Shown here: positions 43,593 through 48,860 of the stretch, piece after piece
Layout: each line of letters opens with the position of its first letter
Position numbering within the stretch: position 1 is the stretch's first letter
Assembly (NCBI GenBank): GCA_019247895.1
Contig: JAFBAF010000102.1
Span: 1-48,860, forward strand
Origin: Parafilimonas sp.
GTDB taxonomy: Bacteria > Bacteroidota > Bacteroidia > Chitinophagales > Chitinophagaceae
Reading direction: 5' to 3'
DNA length: 48,860 nt
Program-made: the position numbers and the translations under genes
Notes under the pieces: model-generated
The model's input: the letters and a program-made list of their open reading frames with translations, nothing else
Database searches by the model: none
What the model was told of the DNA's origin: nothing

Positions 43593-43719
43593 AGTCTCAG
43601 TAGGGTCTTCGTTTAAGGCTTATGTGTAAAGCTGCGGACCCTGCGCTTATTAATTCAAACGTACAATAAATGCAGAGTCTCATGGCGCACACAATTGCAG
43701 TGCAATGAAGACCCTGCTG
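43593..43719. mobile_element. MITE-like palindromic element, copy 2
   Basis: Bounded by TCAGTAGGGTCTTCGTT (43597-43613) and AATGAAGACCCTGCTG (43704-43719), near-perfect inverted repeats of each other. Same length and internal blocks as copy 1, including AAGGCTTATGTGTAAAGC (43615-43632). The AGTC bases in front are also shared. No coding capacity. Confidence 0.7.
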
Positions 43720-43828
43720 TTACGAAGTAGAGGTGTACTTATCATCTATGAAGATACTAATCATACTTATGATTTTGTTGATTTGAAATTCCTTGTTGGT
43801 GACAACCAACAAGTGCGGAGAACCATTG

Positions 43829-44650
43829 CTATTGTTTTTGTTTCTGTTGTTTCGTGCCGGCACGAACCGGGGTGATAGGCTTGTAAGTTAATTCGTCAAC
43901 AGCACTACCATTTTCCAGAACAACCATTTTTTGCGGCTTGCCCGATGCATCGATTATAAAGTTAAAAACAAGATCACGGTCTTTGGTAAAGAATGATGTT
44001 GCTGATTGCGGGTATAATGTATAGCTGTTTTTATCATCGTATAAAATAAGTGTATTATCCTGTCTCTTCAATTTCAATGTACCGGATTGCACACTGCTAT
44101 ATGTGCCCGTTAGTTTATCCAGTTGTGAGCTGCTTAACGTTACTTCCTTTTTTGTACCCACATATGTGGGCGCATGATGATTATAACTTAAAATTCGTGA
44201 CATTTTCCATGCATTATTCTTCAGCAACCACAGGTGCGTAAAATTTGCGTCGCCGTCAAGATATTCCGGCTTGCCATCTTGCGTTATATAAAACAAATGT
44301 TCACCCGTAATGATAGCGCCATACACCTGGTTATTTTGCATCAGCGGAAACACCTTTACTGAACCGGCAACCGCTTCTCTTCTTAAGTGATAATTTGAAT
44401 TACTGCACAGATTTTTTTCAAGAGATTGAATGAGTGCGGAAGCGCCTTTGGTTATTCCGCCTTTGTCGTGATAAAACTCAACATCATCTTCGAGATAATT
44501 TTTAAATACTGATGTATCGCAATGATTGTATGCATTCCAAAAACCACTGTCGAGATGCAGTATAATTGCAGTAACCGAATCTGCAATGCTTTGTGCTGAT
44601 GCACACATACTAATAAGGAGTGCCGGAACAAATAACAAATACTTTCTCAT
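43829..44650 (-). CDS. Secreted NTF2-like (DUF4440/SnoaL-type) protein
   Basis: 273 residues. The signal peptide ends CASAQ. An NTF2-like cone lies at about residues 22-155 (ILHLDSGFWNAYNHCDTSVFKNYLEDDVEFYHDKGGITKGASALI, HLWLLKNNAWKMSRILSYNH). A second beta-rich part at ~165-262 (LDKLTGTYSSVQSGTLKLKRQDNTLIL) resembles the DUF3471-type tail of serine hydrolases. The Gln/Lys-rich end has no known role. NTF2-like domains bind small ligands or act as enzymes; this one is unassigned. Confidence 0.8.
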   Translation of the reverse strand: MRKYLLFVPALLISMCASAQSIADSVTAIILHLDSGFWNAYNHCDTSVFKNYLEDDVEFYHDKGGITKGASALIQSLEKNLCSNSNYHLRREAVAGSVKVFPLMQNNQVYGAIITGEHLFYITQDGKPEYLDGDANFTHLWLLKNNAWKMSRILSYNHHAPTYVGTKKEVTLSSSQLDKLTGTYSSVQSGTLKLKRQDNTLILYDDKNSYTLYPQSATSFFTKDRDLVFNFIIDASGKPQKMVVLENGSAVDELTYKPITPVRAGTKQQKQKQ

Positions 44651-44893
44651 TTGTAAAATTTAATAGAGGTTAATTCACGGCTATATAATAGCAGCGAATT
44701 GTTTAATTATCAAGCCGGTTAAGTGAGTACTTGTTAAGGATGGAAACATAAAGATATGAACTGTGATTGTATGCAATTTTTTAATTGTATAAGTGGAAAT
44801 TATTTAGGCTAAGCGGAATGTAAAGCTTGAATGTAAAGTGAATTCAGGAATGAAGGATGATGTACAATAAAACAGCAAGTGCAGGTTAACTCA

Positions 44894-45106
44894 TTACTTC
44901 CTGGAAGAATTTTCTTCAGCTAAAATGATAACATTCTTACCCAGGGTTTTGAACCTTACTCCGTTTTTTTGTTCAACCGTTATGGTTACATGGCCCGTTT
45001 TACTTGTGTGCACATCTCTTACTGTTCCTGATTTTCCGGCATGTGTTCCTCCAACAACTTTGCATTGGTCGCCGTCTTTTAAATTTTGTGATGTTTTGGC
45101 CTTCAT
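44894..45106 (-). CDS. Small KOW-domain protein
   Basis: 70 residues from the ATG at 45106; a start at 45178 would add 24 hydrophobic residues that do not fit. LKDGDQCKVVGGTHAGKSGTVRDVHTSKTGHVTITVEQKNGVRFKTLGKNVIIL is a KOW motif as in ribosomal protein L24 and NusG, where it binds RNA or ribosomes. It is not rplX, which is longer and sits in a ribosomal operon. It lies just behind a YncE-like gene on the same strand. Confidence 0.75.
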   Translation of the reverse strand: MKAKTSQNLKDGDQCKVVGGTHAGKSGTVRDVHTSKTGHVTITVEQKNGVRFKTLGKNVIILAEENSSRK

Positions 45107-45182
45107 AATATTTATAAATTTAGTGATGCAGGCATAAAGATAAGAGCCGCTAATAAAAACTATACTTATATGTTGCAACTGC

Positions 45183-46193
45183 TCAATGCGGTTCTACTAC
45201 CATTATTTTAAATGTACCGGCAATAGTTTGCGGACGAAAAGACTCTTTTGAAGCAGGCTTAAATAATGCTGATGGCAGGTAAACTTTGTGCGTTGCCTGG
45301 TCAACAGTAATGGTTCGTGCTCCCGGCTTTGTCACAACATTTTCAGCCAAAACAAAATTATCTGCAGACACTTCTTTGATAACGGTTAATGAGCCTTCCC
45401 CGTTTGATGAGTAAGCGGTTTTTAAACTGTTATCAAAAGCAGCGCCATCTGCTCCGTCACCTGTTGGAATAGTTGTAATTATTTCGCCGTTCTCGGCATT
45501 CATTACAATCATCATCTTATTTTCACAAGTAGCAAACAAACGCATAGTTGCCCGGTCTATCGCAAGCCCCGATGCGCCTGTTCCCGGTTTATTCGGCCAG
45601 TTATGTATAACCTTAAAGCTGTGTGCATCTATTACATCCACTTCCGCTTTTTCAGCATTATTCACGTAAATATTTCCTTTGCCATCACTCACTGCAGTTT
45701 CGGGCCAGCCTGTTAATTGCATGGTTGCAACAACAGTGTCTGACGTTGGATCAATCACCGTCATATTTTTACTCATGCCATTGCAGGTAATAATCTTGTT
45801 TGAAAAATCATCGTAAAAGATCGCATCGGCAAATTTTCCTGTTGGAACATACTTCAGAATTTTGTTGTCTGCAAGATCAAACACCAATACTTTATTTAAT
45901 GTACCGTTGCTGATGTATCCTTTACCCAATGCATGCACAAGCGCAATACCATGAACATCTTTTTCAGTTTTTATTACGCCGATAGAATCACCTGTATTTT
46001 TGTTTAAAACATTAACCTGCGAACCATGTGAAACATATAATTTTTCTGAAGCCGAATCCACAGTAAGATAATCGTACCCGCCAATGCTTTTTATAGGGAA
46101 CGAATCGGTGATATGATAAGTTGATTGGTTTTGGGCAAATGAAACAATCGCCGTTACCAGGAGCAGCGCAACGAGAAGAAAATATTTTTTCAT
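45183..46193 (-). CDS. Secreted YncE/YVTN-type beta-propeller protein (paralogue 2)
   Basis: 336 residues from the preferred start at 46193 (MKKYFLLVALLLVTAIVSFAQ, a clear signal). It is collinear with the protein at 8873-9871 throughout, for example SHGSQVNVLNKNTGDSIGVI, DAIFYDDFSNKIITCNGMSK and YSSNGEGSLTVIKE. Function unknown; probably periplasmic or surface. The two copies lie 35 kb apart, so this is not a fresh tandem duplication. The KOW gene follows 76 bases downstream. Confidence 0.8.
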   Translation of the reverse strand: MKKYFLLVALLLVTAIVSFAQNQSTYHITDSFPIKSIGGYDYLTVDSASEKLYVSHGSQVNVLNKNTGDSIGVIKTEKDVHGIALVHALGKGYISNGTLNKVLVFDLADNKILKYVPTGKFADAIFYDDFSNKIITCNGMSKNMTVIDPTSDTVVATMQLTGWPETAVSDGKGNIYVNNAEKAEVDVIDAHSFKVIHNWPNKPGTGASGLAIDRATMRLFATCENKMMIVMNAENGEIITTIPTGDGADGAAFDNSLKTAYSSNGEGSLTVIKEVSADNFVLAENVVTKPGARTITVDQATHKVYLPSALFKPASKESFRPQTIAGTFKIMVVEPH

Positions 46194-46548
46194 AAAACTG
46201 ATTTTTTGTATCACGCAATAATGCGATGAGCACAATGTTACGCATCAATGTAAGCGGTTTGAAAGAATAGAGATTAAACCACAAGTTTCATAGACGAAAC
46301 TTTTCATTTCTTTTTAATTAATCAATTAATTCCGTAATGTGCCTGCACATTGCTTTTAAGGAGAAATTGCGGAGGAAAGAAGATAATTTACCTTATCTGT
46401 AAGGGGACAACAACGCCATAATTTCCCGTAACCAATATAAGATTTTAAGTGGATCAACAAAAAGCACTCAACTAATATATTGATCAAATATGCTAAAACT
46501 ATTTAGTTATTGAATAACCCCATCAAAGTGTTTTTCTAATATACATAC

Positions 46549-46731
46549 ATGTTCCTTTCCGGCAGTTCTTCGATTTATAAAAGCGAGAGTAACGACCAAC
46601 TACCGGCAAACGATAGAAGAAATAAGCTAAGAGCTATTTACTATGAAGAGCCAAATTTAAAGCATAAACGTTTACTTCATTCTGCGAGCACATCTCGTTC
46701 TCGATTTCTCTATGGCAGCAGTAATATGTAA
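46549..46731 (+). CDS. Possible small protein
   Basis: 60 residues, rich in Ser, Arg and Asn (LSGSSSIYKSESNDQLPAND, SASTSRSRFLYGSSNM). No family recognised. A hairpin with A and T runs follows immediately, which gives modest support for a transcript ending here. Confidence 0.25.
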   Translation: MFLSGSSSIYKSESNDQLPANDRRNKLRAIYYEEPNLKHKRLLHSASTSRSRFLYGSSNM

Positions 46732-46756
46732 AAAAAACCGGTTGGTAAGTTTTTTG
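46731..46756 (+). terminator. Terminator-like hairpin
   Basis: AAAAAAC (46732-46738) pairs with GTTTTTT (46749-46755), with ACC/GGT inside. The A/T-rich arms make it a possible bidirectional terminator. Confidence 0.45.
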
Positions 46757-46936
46757 TAAATGCGCCCAACATTTTGCAGGTATTGGGTAAAAACTTAATT
46801 TAGGTAATTGTAACTGTGATATTGGGCTGGCAGCATACCTTTTATTTATAAAATGTTGGTGAGTATTAGCCCTTCGCCGACATATCAAAACTGAAATAAG
46901 CGCTAACTGTAATTATTTATACCTAAAACTTACACT

Positions 46937-47473
46937 ATGAAACATTTCAAATTTCTTTTGGTGACTGTTGTACTTGCATTTAGTTTCAATTCGTCGTTTG
47001 CTGACGTTACGATTTATTTAAGCATTGAAGGCGGTAAATTAGTTGTAGACAAACCAACTGTACGGGTAGCGGTTGGAGACAATATAACCTGGCAAATAAA
47101 CGATCCAAATATTCACTTGTTTTGGTTTATGCAAAACACAATGGGGACGAATCCATTTACAACATCGGTTCCTACACCTGCCACTCCTTCATCAACTTCT
47201 TTTACAATAATGGCCCGCCGCGCAAATGATCCAGATGGGTGGACTTACCATCTTGGTGCTCGCCTAAATATGGGAGGGAATGTCTTCTCGGATCCAAAAA
47301 TTATAGTGAGGCCCAGAACAGGTATTTACTTAAAATTAGCCAGCATCCTCGCAGCGCTTTTTGGTATTCTTAGTATTTTCCTGGCTTTTACTGTAATGCG
47401 ATTAAATAAAAAAATTAAAGTATTAAAGTCTTCTTCACCCGGATATGAACATGGTACTACAATGAAACTATAA
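46937..47473 (+). CDS. Exported beta-domain protein with C-terminal membrane anchor
   Basis: 178 residues. The signal peptide ends SFAD. A cupredoxin-like beta region follows (VTIYLSIEGGKLVVDKPTVRVAVGDNITWQINDPNIHLFWF), but the Cys/His/Met copper site is not complete. One membrane segment lies at about 135-156 (LASILAALFGILSIFLAFTV), followed by a short basic cytoplasmic tail. It lies 50 bases before a TPR-histidine kinase and may be a periplasmic partner or sensor for it, an inference from position only. Confidence 0.65.
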   Translation: MKHFKFLLVTVVLAFSFNSSFADVTIYLSIEGGKLVVDKPTVRVAVGDNITWQINDPNIHLFWFMQNTMGTNPFTTSVPTPATPSSTSFTIMARRANDPDGWTYHLGARLNMGGNVFSDPKIIVRPRTGIYLKLASILAALFGILSIFLAFTVMRLNKKIKVLKSSSPGYEHGTTMKL

Positions 47474-47523
47474 TGATATTGTTAAACATTTTAATTAAAG
47501 TTTTAGTACTTAGTATTAATTAA

Positions 47524-48860
47524 ATGAAAGATGCCTGTTCTTATTACTACAAAAAAGATTTGCAATTGAATGCAAAAAATAAAATAATTTTTATATGCCT
47601 TATATGCTTTTGCCTCGGATCCTCAATAAAAACTTTTTCGCAAGACCAAAAGATAGCAGATAGTCTAAAACATATTTACGAGTTAAATGAGGTACAAGAT
47701 ACTGCAAGGTTAGAACTGCTTTTAAACTTATCCTTCAACGAGAATAGTGATCAAAATTTAGGGTTAAAATACTCTGATGAATTAATTGCCCTATCGCAGC
47801 GATCTAATAACACTAAATATCTGCAGGCCGGATACTTTATGCAGGGTTCAAAAGAAAGATTGCTCGGCAATTTAGACAAGGCTCTCGACGCTTTTTTTAA
47901 AAGCGCTAAACTCGCGGAACAATTACATAATCTTACAAATGCCGGGGATTCATATAGTTCCATTGCAGACATTTATTCTGTTGCGGGCAATCATGCAAAT
48001 GCAACTCAATATTACCATAAGGCCGTAGCTATACTCAGGCAATCAAATGATTCAATTCATTTAGCATCGGCACTTTTAAACTTTGCGGATGAATTTCTAA
48101 AAATCAAACAGTATGATTCAGCACTGCTGTATTTAAAAGAATCAAAATTAATTTTTGATAAGGCAGATTATTTAAGCGGGAAAGGTTATGTGCTTGGAGA
48201 AATTGGAATGGTGTACGCCGGTATGGGTAATAGTACGCTTGCTGAAAAAAATATAAATGATGCTGTCAAAATATTGGAAGAGGCACAGGATTATTACCCC
48301 ATTTGCGATTACCTTATTTCAATGAGCGATATATACCATGAAAAAAATGATTTACCAAAAGCTGTAGAGTATGCATCAAAAAGTTTGCAATTGGCGCAGC
48401 AGTACAAGTTGGTAGAACAAATAAGGAATGCAAGCCTTACATTATCCCGGTTATATGAAAAATCCGGTGATGTTAACGGGGCATTTACTTACTACAAAAA
48501 TTATATAATTTACAGGGATAGTTTAAACAACATTACATCCGTTGAAAAAATGGCTGACCTGCGTACAACATTCGAGGTGTCGCAAAAACAGGCAGAAGTA
48601 AACTTGCTCAATCAACAAAAAAGTAATCAAAGAAATATATTGGTTTCGCTTGCCGTTATACTTTGCCTCGCCATCATTATAATTTTCATTTCACTTAAAC
48701 ACAATAGGAATAAACAAAAAGCTTACACAATTTTAAATGAACAAAAACAGGAGACAGAAAAGCAAAAAGCAAAAGCAGAAAAGGCACTTAGTGAATTGCA
48801 GGTAACACAGAAGCAACTTATCCAGTCAGAAAAAATGGCTTCACTTGGCCAGCTTACAGC
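47524..48860 (+). CDS. TPR-containing sensor histidine kinase, 3'-partial
   Basis: Open from the ATG at 47524 to the window edge (445 residues seen). A hydrophobic N-terminal segment (IIFICLICFCLGSSI) leads to a periplasmic TPR region of about 320 residues (KALDAFFKSAKLAEQL, NATQYYHKAVAIL, AVEYASKSLQLAQQYK). A membrane helix lies at about residues 377-394 (NILVSLAVILCLAIIIIFIS), then a coiled coil. QLIQSEKMASLGQLTA begins the HisKA dimerisation domain just at the edge. The catalytic His and ATPase domain lie outside. This type is common in Bacteroidota. Confidence 0.88.
   Translation, partial: MKDACSYYYKKDLQLNAKNKIIFICLICFCLGSSIKTFSQDQKIADSLKHIYELNEVQDTARLELLLNLSFNENSDQNLGLKYSDELIALSQRSNNTKYLQAGYFMQGSKERLLGNLDKALDAFFKSAKLAEQLHNLTNAGDSYSSIADIYSVAGNHANATQYYHKAVAILRQSNDSIHLASALLNFADEFLKIKQYDSALLYLKESKLIFDKADYLSGKGYVLGEIGMVYAGMGNSTLAEKNINDAVKILEEAQDYYPICDYLISMSDIYHEKNDLPKAVEYASKSLQLAQQYKLVEQIRNASLTLSRLYEKSGDVNGAFTYYKNYIIYRDSLNNITSVEKMADLRTTFEVSQKQAEVNLLNQQKSNQRNILVSLAVILCLAIIIIFISLKHNRNKQKAYTILNEQKQETEKQKAKAEKALSELQVTQKQLIQSEKMASLGQLT

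Larger units (their letters stand above)
46236..46936. other. Long intergenic region, one possible small gene
   Basis: About 700 bases. Apart from the uncertain reading frame at 46549-46731 and the hairpin behind it, nothing recognisable is seen. The sequence is AT-rich without clear repeats. Confidence 0.5.

Noticed and set aside
1-48860. tRNA, rRNA and known riboswitches
   Set aside because: No cloverleaf, rRNA core motif or recognised riboswitch was seen; ribBA in particular has too short a leader for an FMN riboswitch.

Overview
The window looks like chromosomal DNA of a Bacteroidota bacterium, most likely of the Chitinophagaceae/Sphingobacteriia type. The sequence is AT-rich. Secreted proteins often have a signal peptide ending in AQ. 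Two proteins carry type IX secretion (T9SS) C-terminal domains, and there are a TonB-dependent receptor and an OprO/P-like porin. Short TAnnTTTG boxes of the Bacteroidota sigma-factor type precede several starts. The family placement is inferred from gene style; no rRNA or tRNA gene is present to confirm it.

Region 1 (1-11.4 kb) is mostly core metabolism and envelope. It holds the 3' end of a frameshifted BNR-propeller gene, ribBA (riboflavin), pgl (pentose phosphate), a porin, a Tat-type Rieske protein, a TonB-dependent receptor with a PAP2 phosphatase behind it, and a minus-strand group (nitrilase-family hydrolase, PepSY-like protein, YncE-like propeller). A 27-bp sequence is repeated exactly before pgl and before the Rieske gene.

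Region 2 (11.5-16 kb) is a regulatory locus: three tandem YCII/DGPF-like genes followed by an ECF42-type sigma factor with a long C-terminal extension, then a secreted M1 peptidase. A terminator-like hairpin ends a few bases before the sigma-factor start.

Region 3 (16-30.4 kb) holds an OmpA-LamG protein, pdxA, a PepSY-like protein, a ligD end-joining ligase split by a frameshift in an A10 tract, a T9SS-exported sugar dehydrogenase-like protein, an acyltransferase, and the coupled purL-hldD pair. purL carries an in-frame insertion that looks like a Bacteroidota palindromic repeat. A CDF metal exporter and a secreted ABM-domain protein close the region.

Region 4 (30.5-48.9 kb) is more accessory. 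It has two stand-alone receiver proteins, a cupin, a phage-tail-like T9SS protein, an AraC regulator, a PAS/HisKA protein lacking an ATPase domain, a decayed LamG gene, a TIR-like protein with an unusual C-terminal domain next to a structured non-coding element, and a protein with a seven-bladed lectin-like propeller. Two full copies and one half copy of a ~125-bp MITE-like element lie here. The window ends inside a TPR-histidine kinase gene. The best candidates for something undescribed are the TIR-like/beta-domain protein with its flanking element, the MITE-like family, the in-frame repeat in purL, and the lectin-propeller protein.
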